Source: Gonium pectorale
Taxonomy: Eukaryota > Chlorophyta > Chlorophyceae > Chlamydomonadales > Volvocaceae
Direction of reading: 5' to 3'
Length of the DNA: 64,000 nucleotides
Assembly: GCA_001584585.1 (NCBI GenBank)
Contig: LSYV01000056.1
Location: forward strand, 423,191-487,190
The number at the start of each line of letters is the position of its first letter. Positions within the stretch are counted from its first letter, which is position 1. Both the position numbers and the translations under genes were made by a program. Positions 21,401-33,176 of the stretch are shown piece after piece. The notes beneath the pieces are model-generated. The model was not told where the DNA came from and ran no database searches. It saw only the letters and a list, made by a program, of their open reading frames with translations.

Positions 21401-23251
21401 ATGATGCCCGACGTCCGCTCAGCTGTAGGTTTAAACACCCGGACCTTGGTGACGGTGGTGATTCTTCTCACCGTCTTCGTATATGGGGCTCAGAGGTATC
21501 TGCTAGGAGCGTGTGGTGGCCAGCCTGCAAGTCCGCTTCGTCTCGGAGGCAACAGGGGCTGGGCAGCCGAAGCCGCGCGAAACCTGTCCCACTGGCGCGC
21601 CGGCCTGTTTGAGCGCACAGAGCAGGTAACTTGGCCGTGATCTGGCCTGGGTTTCGCAAGGGCACGGAGGTAACCGTTTCCCGCCTCCAGTTTATCGTGT
21701 CGAGGAACGACAGCGACAAGCCAGAAGCCCATGACCGCTACACGATCTTCCAGCCCTTCATCACGTGCCCACCAGGTGCGATCGGGGATTGATCGGGGGT
21801 GTTCCGTGGCACAACCCGAGGCAGTGCATTCCAGCCTATGCCACAAGGCAGTACTACCAGTCGCCCTTCCAGGGAGCCGAGAAGCTCGGAGAGAAAATTT
21901 TGTAACTGCCTCTGCAGCGCCCTTGCATCGTACCCGTTATACTGACATGCTCCTTGCCCGTGTGGAAGAGCGGGGACAGGGTAACTTGCCCCAACCCAGT
22001 TCGATGGAGAGACGGGAGAGACCCAACTTAATGCCCCTAGCAGCCGTTCCAATCGGGCCCACAATCCTTCATAGCTGCCAGAAAGGACAGTATGGAACGC
22101 AGGTCATGAAGCGCGTGCGAAGTGCGTGGGCACGGCGCCGAGCACCTTCGCTCTTTGTTGAGTGCACAACCTGCTGTGCACAGGAATTACTTGATGTGGC
22201 ATGTTCTGGACATTGCCAAGAAATCCTGATTCGCCGTATCCTGATCCGCCGCTCCCTGCACACTGGACCCATGGGTCCTGCAATGTACCGGGCCTGAAAG
22301 GCCCTGGTTGTATCACGGACCCCCGCCTGCTACCACGGCCCGCAGAGAAGCCGCTCCGGCGCGTGGGTCCCGGGGGCGACGGCGGCAAGTGGCTCTGCGA
22401 CCCCACCGGTCTCAAGGCGCCCTGCGCCGTGCTGTCGCTCGGAAGCAACATGGACTTCGGGTGGGCGGCGTGCGGACGGGGCCGGGGCCGGGAGGGGGAA
22501 CTGCGGCTTGGTTCTCTGCCGTTCTTTGCCGTGTACGGTATGCGACGGGACGTAAACGGAGCTATCATGCAAACTGGAGACGGGAGCGTGGGGTGTGGGG
22601 TGTGGAGGAAGGGGCTGAGTGGCATGCCAAAGGCCTGCGGCGGTGGGCGACGCCCGCCATCCAGGAAGCGGCTTTGCACCGGCTTGTGGGCCCTCTCTCT
22701 CCACTGCCCCACAGCCCCGCCCATGCTGAATACCTCCGTCCCTCCCGCCCGCCCGCACCTTGCCTCTCAGGTTCGAGGAGGCGATTCTGCGCGAGACTCC
22801 CTGCCGCGTGGTCACGGCCGACTGCACCGTGAGCGGGACCAAGCTGGGCGACCGACACACCTTCCTGCCGTCCTGCATCGGCGGCGCCAACCACAGCGCC
22901 GCGGACACGCACATCATCACCTACTCTGAGATGGTCCGGCGCGGGGGTCTGGACTCTGTGGCCATCCTCAAGATTGACGTGGAGGGCTATGAGTACCCCG
23001 CGCTGTCGGAGTGGGAATCGACGTCCCGGGGGCTGCCCGACCAGATCTCCATCGAGCTGCACTGGCACAAGTTTGACGTGACGCCGCACCCGGCGGGCCT
23101 GCCTATGTTGTACGGCCGCAAGGAGTTTGGCGTCCTGGACTTGGCCCTGTTCGTCTCGCAGCTGGTGGATCTGGGGTACGGCATCGTCAACCAGGAGATC
23201 AACGCCGGGTGCCCTGTCTGCTCCGAGTTCACGTTCTTGCGCGTGCGTTGA
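21401..23251 (+). CDS. METTL24-like membrane-anchored methyltransferase, copy B
   Basis: Paralogue of the gene at 13713, with the same four-exon structure and phases: 21401-21625, 21691-21775, 22346-22460, 22771-23251, giving 301 aa. By eye about nine residues in ten match copy A; one codon is missing in the N-terminal region before the membrane anchor (LVTVVILLTVFVYGAQRYLL). It has the Methyltransf_22 signatures GDGGKWLCDP, SLGSNMDFGFEE and KIDVEGYE. Unlike copy A it keeps Asn138 in the presumed cofactor-binding SLGSN. Differences cluster at the anchor's flanks and in the C-terminal third (HWHKFDVTPHP, NAGCPVC). A candidate TGTAA is at about 23960. It is transcribed toward CCT2 (convergent). 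Confidence 0.82.
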
Positions 23252-25215
23252 TCCAATGGCGACGGGTACGGCCTCGCCCAGCGTTCGTGCATGATGTGGC
23301 TCTGGCGTTTATGGTGTACGCGCCAGGTTCCTATGTGATCCTGGCTGTGGCAGTGGAGTGCAACCAAAAAGAGAGATCTGCGTAGGAAGAGGGAGCCCGC
23401 CTTGACATACCGCTCGAACATGGTGCGGGTGGGTTGGTCAAGACCTGGCCGCGAACAACCGTGGGTTTGTTCGGCGCAAAGCCTGGCAGCCTAGCCGCCG
23501 TGGAGTCGGTTACAATGTCCCCCGATGGGGTAGTAGTGGATCCTTTGCTGTGGACCGGCGGCTGGTGGGTGTCCTGGATGACCGTGTCCGCGCTCGGACC
23601 GGCACGCAAACAGCAGCAGCCGACCCGTGCATGCAGCGGCTGGGCTGCGCCATGGCATTCCCGGACGCATAGGTTTTGTCGGAGACTGGTGTTGGCCGCA
23701 GGTGTGCCAGCGAACTGATTGATGGGCTGCGGGCGAATGCCTTGGGCCGCGGGGACGTATGCCCAAGCGCGTATGGCTCGGGTTAACGGTGCAGTTTCTG
23801 CTGTGCATTTTGCGATATACATATGATGCGGTGCTGCCGCACCAGGCTGCCTCACTATCAACTTGACCTGTGGTGGTTGGGTGGTGATGGGACCTAAAGC
23901 ATCCCTTCACCCTGAATATGACTTGGCCGGCTTGCACCTACGCGCGCACTTACGCACGCATGTAATTACCCATGTCCGCCATGTGGGAATGAGGTCGCGC
24001 CGCGGCTAGCACCTGCTGCGACGACGAATTGAGCAGTCCCGTAATCGCAGGGACCAATCTGTGATCTGCTGCGATGAGCAGCCCCGTGACCTGCCGCAGG
24101 GGAGTGCTGTTGTTGCTGGTTGCGTGCATACCGTCAATCACTCAATCACTGGAAGCTATAGCAATGCGTCTTCATGTTAATCGCAGAGGAGGCGGGACTC
24201 AAAGTGGCTGATTTTCTCCAGGGGAGGATCTCCCCTGATTTTCTCCTTGCACAAGAGTGAGGCAGCTCGTCCTGCAGTGAAGAACGAGCACTTATCCCCG
24301 GCTGGCGCGACCAGCGTACGGCACGGTCACCATGTAGCCTGGCCATGCGCTCCGCGCAGCAGCAACGGGGCACCCTTCCATCGCATCAACCGCCCGCCCA
24401 GCAGCCGACTGACAAGGCGGGCGGCCCACGGGTCGCGGCCGGAACAAGCTCACGTGCACCTCAGCGGTGCCAGTCAGCGACCGACCCGCAAGTCCCCGCA
24501 GAACGTCAGAACCGGCGCCGGCGCAACTCGGGCATCGTTACCAACGGCCGGTGCCGCTGCAGCCTCTCCCCGCGGGCGCACCAAACCCGCGGGCGGCAGC
24601 AACCCCGCCTGGCTTCCCTCTTACCGTCGCCACCTCCTCATGTACCATCCCTTACGAGGATGCACAGCCAACAGATTACAAACATGGACAGCGCATGCGC
24701 CGGATGGAAGCCGCGGTAGAACGGCCCCGTACAAGAGCCACAGTCGGGCCGGCAGCAAGGGGCCGATCTGCACTTGGCCCGTGGTCAGGACCCTGATTGG
24801 TGATCGCGCTCCAGCTCCCCTGCCCGGCATCCAAAAACCACCACCCACAACTTCGTGCATGCGGCCTAGAGGACCCGCAGTCCCCCGCACCTGGGCGCAC
24901 ACGCACTAGGGGCTCGATGGGCGGGCCAGCAGACAATGTGCCCAGTCACGGGCTGCCCACGCGCCTGCCCAACAGCAGCCACAGCCCTGCGGCCCTGCCC
25001 TGGCAATGCACCGGAACCCGGCCGGTACCAGACCGCTGTGACAAACCCACCACACAACCATCCCATTACACCCCCACACGACACCCCACTTCCGGCGTCC
25101 CTCGCCACCGGAGATGACTGCCGCGGCCATCCGAACCTGCTGCGCTCTCGCCCTTTAGCCAGGGCAACAGCCTGCCGCAAGTCCAGCGCGAGCAGCCACG
25201 GGGACCGCCGGGCGG
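23252..25215. other. intergenic between convergent METTL24-like copy B and CCT2
   Basis: Carries both 3' flanks. A minus-strand TGTAA (TTACA at about 24677) lies about 540 bp beyond the CCT2 stop and is a reasonable CCT2 poly(A) candidate. A partial dispersed repeat lies at 23366-23415. The rest is homologous to duplicate A. No separate gene is seen. Confidence 0.55.
23366..23415 (+). repeat. dispersed short repeat, partial copy
   Basis: Only the A-rich, gatctgcgtaggaagaggga-like and gcctt-gacata parts remain, compared with the fuller copy at 4826-4912. Confidence 0.4.
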
Positions 25216-28200
25216 TTACCCGCGCTGGCGTGGCGCGCACTTGATGATGTCGTCCACTCGGAGGATGATCTCCGCAGCCTCCGTCCCGGACAGGAGCACC
25301 TGCAGGGCCGGGCGGCGGGCATTGTTGGTATGAGGGTTAGGTATCCTAACAGCCTGCTGACTGGCACAGGCTGGGAGCAAGGCAGTACGGTAGCAAGCAG
25401 ACAGAAACCTGGGTGGGCGTGGGTGGGTGGCAGTTACCGAGTACCCAGTCCGCAACAGTCGCTGTATGCGGGGTGCTGCTGCCTAACCCCGTACAAGCCA
25501 ACACCCCTGGGCGCCCATCCCTACCCAACACCCCTCGCCCCTCACACCCCGCCCCCGTGCCTCTGGCCCCTGCCCGACTGCACACCTGTCACGCCCGGGC
25601 CCCGCTGCCTGTCCCAGTCCTGTCCTGTCCCCGACCGCGCACCTGTTGCCGCACGCGGAAGGACTCGAAGATGCCCAGCTCCGCCATGTCGCCCGCCTCG
25701 GCACGGACCACGTCCACGCCCATGCGGCTGTTCGCATCGGCGCCGTGCGCGGCCTGGTGGTGGTGATGAGCAAAGGGGATGAAGCAAGGAGGCGAGACCG
25801 TGATGAGCATGCAGGCAGTGGAGAGTGTCGGACAACGGGAGCCTGTACTGCCAACGCAGCTGGCGAAAAGGTGCAGGCCCAGGCCCAGGCACGCGCACAC
25901 AGTTTGCCCAGTGCTCGTCGTACTGGGCCTTCAACCCGCCATTCCCCACTACCCTCACTTACCTTAAGGTTGGCCACGATCTCTGCGCTGTCCAGTCCGG
26001 CGTTGTCGCAGATGGTGGTGGGCAGCGCGCGGAGGGCCCGGGCAAACGACTCCATCGCCAGGGCCTTCTTGCCTGCGGGTGGGACGAGGCGGGGTACGGT
26101 GGACCGGGGCAAAGCGGACAGGGAGCGTTGCGCTCTGACCATAAGAACAACACAGCTGAGGGTTTTCCGCACCGCCATCCTGCATTTGGCGCGCTGATGC
26201 GCCTGACATGGTCCGGCGAGGGGCAATGCTACCCGGTGGGCGGCCCTTAGCCGTACACGCCCTGTCGTACGCAACAATCTCGTCGTCCAGAGAGGCGGCG
26301 CTAGGGGAGGAGTGGGCCGCCGGCACAGCAGGAAGCCGCCGTTACCAGCTGCTGCTACACCCCAGTGACGCAGGCCTCTGAGAGCAAGCACCCCCGCCCT
26401 CAACGGCTCCGCTCTCAGCGTCTTTGCCACGCAACGACCGCCAGCCGCCAAACACGCACCCACGGCCCGCCGGCCGCGCCGGCACATCGGCCAGCTGGTG
26501 TCGCACCTGGTGTCCGGCTGGCCAGCTCCTCCACCGCCTTGGCCATCTTGATCTCCGGCCAGCCGCCGCCGTACACCACACGGGCGTCAGCCACCGTCTC
26601 CTACCGGGGCAGGGTCGGTCAGGCGGGTAAGATCGGGAGAGGCGCACGCGACGAAACGGGATCAGACGAGGAGGCGTAATCGAAACGCGGCAAAGGGCAG
26701 GAGAACGGGAAGTCAGTGCCGCTGGATGTGGGCCAAACGAGGCAGTTGATTGGGGCAGCTGCAGTCGGGCGTCATGAGCGGGAGATCCGGTGCAGCGAGT
26801 TGGGGCGAACGACGTCGACCCGGTGATGCCCGCCCATCCCCACAGACCAGTTCCCAACGCACGCGCTCCTGGTGCCTCCCACGCCTCCCACCTTGAGCAC
26901 GCACAGCGCGTCGTGCAGCGAGCGCTCCGCCTCGTCCAGGATGTGGGTGGAGGCGCCGCGGAGCACAATGGTGCAAGCCTCGCCCAGAGCCACGCCTGTG
27001 GGAGAAGGGAAAGGGGAAGGGGGGAAGGGCCGGTTGGGGAATATGTTCACGTAGGGAGATGGTGGGCATTCAGCACAGCTTCCGTGGCCATGCAGCCCCG
27101 GGCACGGTAGGCCTTTGGTAGCTGCAAGCGCGTCAGCTGATACGGGTTTGTAGTGGTCGGTCGGTCCTTGTTGCAACTGGCAAATGGGAGCCATCCCCAT
27201 CTCCCCGCAGAGATTAGGTGGGAGGTTAAGCACGCACATTCGACAACGCACTGGCATCCACCAGAATCTGCCGTGCGTGCGTGCGTGCGTGTGTTGCGGA
27301 GATCAAGAGGGAGGCCAAGACGCCGCAATGTGACTAGTGGCAGCAGCAGCAACGGCGGCGGAGTGATACGTCCGCGCTGGCCTCCTCCCATTTCAGAGCC
27401 GCGGCACCAGTGCCCTCACCACCCCTCCCACCCACCCATCACAAATCTCCCGTCAAGCGGACGAGCCCGTCCCCCCTTCCCCCTCCGCCCCCCCCCCATA
27501 AAAACCGTTCCAAACCGGACGACCGGAGCAGCCACCTAGCGCCCCATCTTGCGTATGTTATTCCATGTCCGCGACGCGACCCGTACATTCACTCCCCCCT
27601 CCACACCCACGCGCCCCCAACCCACCCGAGAAGTGGATGAGCCGGTCCTCGCCAATCATGATCTCCTCGATCAGCTTGCAGCGTCCCAGCTTGACGGCGC
27701 CCGGGTTGTCGAATGTGGACGCGATCTCGCCGCCCAGCACCAGCGCCAGCCGCTCGATGCCGTCGAAGTCAGCGTGCTCAATGGCCATCACGCCTGCGGA
27801 GGCACATGGCGGGGGCGGGCGAGGATTGAAGGGCGGGCGAGCAGGTTCCGGGTACGCGCTTTGGCCCTCGCGCGCTGGGTCACCGATAGCCATCATGCCG
27901 GAGAGTATTCCCGCCTGCATGGGGTAACAGCGGCATGTCAGCGGCGCGGTGGGTCAACGCAGCAGAGCGCCCCCTCAAGACCCTGCAGGCGGCCGCCACA
28001 ACACGTGTGCCCGCCCAACCCCCGCAAGCCCAGCCGCAGCCGCAGCCGCGCACGCACCCGCGTCCGCGAACATCTCCTCGGGCAGGTTGTAGATGAGCTG
28101 GCGGTTGATGAAGCAGTTGATGCCGTGATCGATGATGGACCGCACCTTGGTCCGCATTTTGTCCTTCTCGGCCGCCTCAATGTCCGCAACCTGCCGCCAG

Positions 28201-31200
28201 GGCGCGTCACGTCATGACCGGGGGACTGATTTCAGCCCAGGCCCGCTCTTCAGAACCGCGTGGGAGCCATCTGGTCAGCCTCCTCCCCCCACCCCCCGCT
28301 CAACAGGGATACGCCCCCTCTTCGCGCCAGACGCCCCGAGCCCCAACCCTGCTCCCTCCTCCCGCGCCATGCGCCTCTGCCATGCCAACCCCTGCAATGG
28401 AAACATGCCCTCGTCCATGCCCTGCCCCAGACTCCCCCTTCTCCATGCTCCCCCACCCCTGCCCCCGCCTACCTTGGCCATGCTGTCCACGCGCACCCGC
28501 GCCCCGTAGATCTTGACCTTGTCGGTGTCCATGGGCGTGTTGGCCACCAGGATGCGCGCGTCCGCGATGCGCTTGGGCTGCCCCACGCCAATCTTCTTGT
28601 CCAGGATGAAGCCCTCATCCAGGAACGACTCGTGCAGCGTGCCGCCCGTCTTCTTGATGATGTGGATGGCCTCCAGGTTGCCGCTGCCCTGGGGGCGGGG
28701 GCGAAGGGGCATTCAGAACGCGGGGCGATGAGCCGGGAGAGAGGGAAAGAAAATCCGAGGCTAAGGTCTAGGAGGTTGAGGCTTGCCCTTACGTCGCCTG
28801 CCGGGGACCAGCTCCTCGCGCGGAGTGCGGTGTGAGGTTTACGAAACCGCACAAGGAGGCCTTCGGTACCTAGCCGCTTTCACGGGACCCAGTACACGCC
28901 CGCCCGGCCGCTGAGGTCTGTGACACCGAGCCAAGCGCCACTCCTCCCTAGTCGCCCGCACGGCCAGAGCGTTGGCCAGGACGCCATCGGGATCGCCCTG
29001 GCGTACGCCGCCCAGGTGCTCAAGGTACCAAGCACAATCCCTGGCCAGGTCCTGAAGGGCCCTGGTGCCCCAGTCGCGCGACCGAGCGTGCCGACCGGGC
29101 TCTCGACCTGCCGTAGCCATAAAACCAAACCGAACGCGGCATCAGGGCCCAGGGGCCGCGCGCCGACTGCCGCGCCCGACACGCCGTTACGACGTCCAGC
29201 ATGCCACTGCAGCATGCTGCTGCAAAATGTGCTGGCGCAACGGCATCCATGCCGCTCTAGCCGCTGGCCCCGTACAATGTCGCGGCTGAGCTGCGCCGGT
29301 GTTGCAGCCGCCACCGCCACCAGTACCCCATGCCGCTGGTGGTTGCAGGGAGTCACCGCTGAGAGGTGCCATGTGTGCGTTGGCATCCCGCCTGTTTGGT
29401 AGCCCCGCGCGCAAGCCGAAAGCCAGCACCTCGCTCCACTCGCACATTCCGGGCCGCCAAAAGAAAGAGGCCCGTAGCGGAAACTCCCTGTTTCCCGCCC
29501 ATCCATCCACCAGGTTGCCCATCGGGTCACCTGCCTATCAACCCATCTACTCGCCCACCGGTCAGCCACGCGAGACTATGACAAGTGTACTTTCCCCCAA
29601 CACCCAACGGCTTTCACGTCCTATTAAACGTTCTATCACACCTTGAGGCGCAGAATGGCGTCCACCGCCAGGTTAGCGAAGTGCTCCTTGTCCTGGGGGC
29701 ACGGCATACATTGTGGCAACAGCCTTCAGTTCCAGCTTGGCGCCGTACATTATTGCACTGGGGATGTATTCATGGAAGGTCACGCTGGCTGTCAGAGACG
29801 GTATCTTCCGACCGCACGTCGGCACCCGTTACCCCCCATATCAGTCCCTTGCAGTCCCATACCCCGCCACAATTGCCCCGTGGCTTTGGCACGCGGGTCG
29901 CACCATGGTGAGAATCTTGGAGCTGAGGGTGGTCTTTGCGATGTTGAGCAGGTCCTGCCGGAACCTCTCCGGGTCGGCCGCGTGGTTGAAGGATGCACCC
30001 TCCAGCACGCCTCGCGCGCAATCGCACGCCTCGCGGTAGCCTGCGCGGCGCCAGCATACGCTTTAGAGAGAGCACAGCCGCCGGTACCAGGCGCTGGAAA
30101 AGACTTCGCTGGTAACACGCTTATGCGACTGCCTGCAGGAAGCCATCGAAAGCCATGACATCCACGCCTGCCCCACAGCCACTGCAAACCGAATGATGGT
30201 CGCGGACGTCTTGCCACTTCCGTGACCATGGGGCCGCATACAGGGCCACACCATCGCCCATGCCTCCCATGAGCAGACCGCCGGACGGACGGTACGGTCG
30301 GCGTGAACTAGGCCCTCCTTTGGCTCAAGGGACCAGCTTCCTGGTCCTTGGGATGAACGACAATGGACGTTCGACAGCGAACGTTCCGGCATGGCTACTA
30401 TTCCCCGTACGGCGTATCGCCTGCCCAGGCAGGCTTGTCGCCCCAAGGCCCGTTGGACAGGCACTCCCCATGCAAGCTGCGTCCCACGCGATGCAGCCAG
30501 AGCCGGCCCAGCTACCCACCAGCAATGATGGTCATGGGGTGAACCTTCTGGTTCACCAACAGCTCAGCCTCCCGCAGCAGCTCCCCGGCAAACACCACAA
30601 CACTGGTGGTGCCGTCGCCCACCTCGTCATCCTGCACCTTGCTGATGTCTGGACGAGGGAAGGGAAAAAGCCGACAAGGTCGGGTGAAAGGGCATCGTCC
30701 GTGAACAAACAACTGGAAGCAGCAGCACGGCGAACAAGCGGGAGGGTCGCAAGGGCGCATCAGGTGTGCCCCGTGCACTCCGTGACGTGCGCACCGTATC
30801 AGCGATGCCCAACCCTAGGCGCTGCCGCTTGCTTCCCGCGTTTCAGTGGAGCGGAACGCTCATAGCATCGTATCGTTAAGACTTCCCGGTGCTTACCTAC
30901 GAGCACCTTGGCGGCCGGGTTGTCCACGTAAATGGACTTGAGGATGGTGGCACCATCGTTAGTAATCGTCACCTCCTGGCCGCGGCTCATGCTCTGCAGG
31001 ATTTTATCCTGCGCAACCCCCAACAAACCCCTTTGTAAACCCATGCAAAACACTAAGGACGCCAGCGATCTAGCTCACCATGCCCTTGGGCCCAAGTGTC
31101 GACTTCACGAGGTCCGCCACTGCCACTGCTCCCACGAAGGAGGCCTGCACAGTCCCCTCCGGTCAGCGGGCAGCAAGTTCCATGGGCCGCGGTTCCCGCC

Positions 31201-31275
31201 TGTGCTCACCATCCGCGCATTTTCGCCGCGTTCCTCAGTCGCTCCTTGCTGCAAAATACCTGACTGTTGACTCAT
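25216..31275 (-). CDS. CCT2: T-complex protein 1 subunit beta (CCT2, TRiC chaperonin)
   Basis: CCT beta is one of eight ATP-driven subunits of the cytosolic chaperonin that folds actin, tubulin and other proteins. Fourteen exons (minus strand, 5' to 3'): 31275-31210, 31144-31079, 31008-30897, 30648-30520, 30040-29904, 29692-29642, 28688-28473, 28190-28058, 27793-27626, 26995-26892, 26600-26507, 26072-25963, 25753-25643, 25299-25216. All phases fit; 1581 nt, 526 aa, normal for the family. Motifs include [38 protein letters not shown], the ATPase motif GDGTTS (about 92-97), [73 protein letters not shown] and DNAGLDSAE. The C-terminus is CAPRQRG. The start was chosen because [18 protein letters not shown] aligns with the family N-terminus. 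Its last exon has a deleted copy at 17755-17797. Confidence 0.96.
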
Positions 31276-33176
31276 CTACATGCACCAGCCACGAAAGGAT
31301 TCAGGCTCGGGCCGCCCAAAACAGGAAAGTTCGATCCCGCGCCCCTCTGAGTACTGTTTATCTCACCGCCATGTTTGTAAGTGGCTCTTAGATGGACAAC
31401 AACAGAGAGTTGTGGATCGGCTCTTTACGCGTTCCCGCGCCCTTTGGTGCGTCGAGAGGTAAGCAGCGTTCTTTCAATGCGGTGATGAACGAATGCCGCG
31501 TTAGATCTACCAATGCAAGACCGTAGCGCATATCGTTTCAGGGGTTCTTCCGGAGCCGCGTGCCGTACGTGCTGTACGTGCACCCCGTGTCCGCACCGTG
31601 CCCTTCAATTTATAAAAACCCCATGCGGGCGCAGAGTCGCAGCTTAAACCAATGCATGATGGTAGTTCGGGGTTCTTGAGACGCGGCCTTACTTGACAGC
31701 CGCGGGCGGGGTGGGGGGGCTGGAGTCCCACAGAACAGCCCTGGGCGGTACGTTCGGCAAGGGCGCCCCACGGGACCGATAGCAGAGATGATGGTGTCAC
31801 GTGCAAGAGCTGGTTCCTATTGTCCCGGGGCTTAAGAGACCTGCCGCACACCCCACAGGGCCTTCTTCTGTGACCTGGGTTACCATAAAGGCGGACATTA
31901 GTCAATAGGAATTTGCTCCGAGTCCACATACGTGCCTTGCAAATGTCATTACTATTAAGGCTTTGTCATACTCAGGGGCCTCGTATGCTCTCTAACATGG
32001 TTCCGTCGACTACGGATGGCGCTTAAAAGGGCCATGCAGTCAACCCAGCACAGCGCGCATCAGCAATTGCTGCCCCTTCAGGCAGAGCCAGCCGAACAGA
32101 CCAGGCGTGCATGTCAGGTGTCACGTAGCTGCCACACATGCCTTATAGCTGCACCACCCCACCTTCCGCACCAGGGAAGGCCCTGACATAGATAACGACT
32201 CAATCCGCTTAAGACCGTAGAAGCATACGCGTGACCTGAGCATGGCCGCAGACAACGCTCCACGCACTCTTTCTCCGTGAGCCACATTCGCAGCGACCTA
32301 CTTGCGACACAGCCGGAGGACGAGATTGCGCTCCTTGACTTAGCAGGTTCGTTGCTGTTCGTGGCCGTGGCGACACACACAAAAACCGCTCGCCCTTCCA
32401 AGCCCCGCATGGCAGTACCCCGCAGCGGGCCAGGGCACTGCTGCTGACATGCCGGTCGCTGCCCCCAAGCAACGCAAGCCATGCCCCACGAAACATGAGC
32501 GTCTCACCCCAAGGTCACCCTTCCGCCACCCAATCCCAAATGTGGCAACCTCCCGCCTGTGCTTGCCTCTCGGCCATTAAGACACCGTTCCTACCATGTA
32601 CCCCCGCCCCCCCGTGCAGACCGTGCATCAGTACTGGCCAATGCTCACCCATGGATGCACTCCCTGCTTACGAGCAAGCCGGGTGGGCTCACCAACGCCT
32701 GCATTGCGAGGTGCTGCTGGTATACGACCGGTTGGCTGTCAGATTACTTGGTCGCGACGCCCTTCCCATCAGCTCGACTAAGAGGCGCTGAGCCGAAGTA
32801 CGCCCTCAGCCCTGCAGCCGTCTCCCCCTCCAGTTCTTTGCCTCGTCGAAACCCGGTTCTTCGCCTCATTGAAACCCGAACCCCTGCCCCCGCACCGATA
32901 CACAAACAAAACCTTACCGCTGGACACACACAGTGCCGCCAGCGTTCCGCGCCCCGCCGACTCCGGCCATTCTCTAGGAAGCGCACCCACGACATCCGAT
33001 AGCCGCAGTCTCGTTAGTAGACGCGGCTATCCGAGACGGTTGCTCCTGCCAGGACACGAGCCCGACGCAGCAGTAGCCCGTCACCCGCATTCTGCAACGG
33101 GTTCCCGCTCGCGTCCAGAGCATAGTCGCCGGGCTCTCCGTGCTCTGCCCGGGGGCCCCTGCCGATGCCCACGTCA
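31276..33176. other. intergenic: CCT2 promoter side and 3' flank of sugar-transferase gene
   Basis: No supported gene. On the minus strand, 97 nt upstream of the chosen CCT2 start, a short reading frame ATG GCG GTG AGA TAA occurs at 31372-31358. It is either a 4-codon upstream ORF or, because GTGAGA is a good donor, part of an alternative first exon. Promoter elements were not recognised. Confidence 0.45.

Larger units (their letters stand above)
21301..25495 (+). repeat. segmental duplicate B (METTL24-like gene plus CCT2 3' end)
   Basis: Partner of 13612-17985, same orientation. This copy abuts the functional CCT2 gene and contains its last exon intact, so it is likely to be at the ancestral position. 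End points are approximate. Confidence 0.85.
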
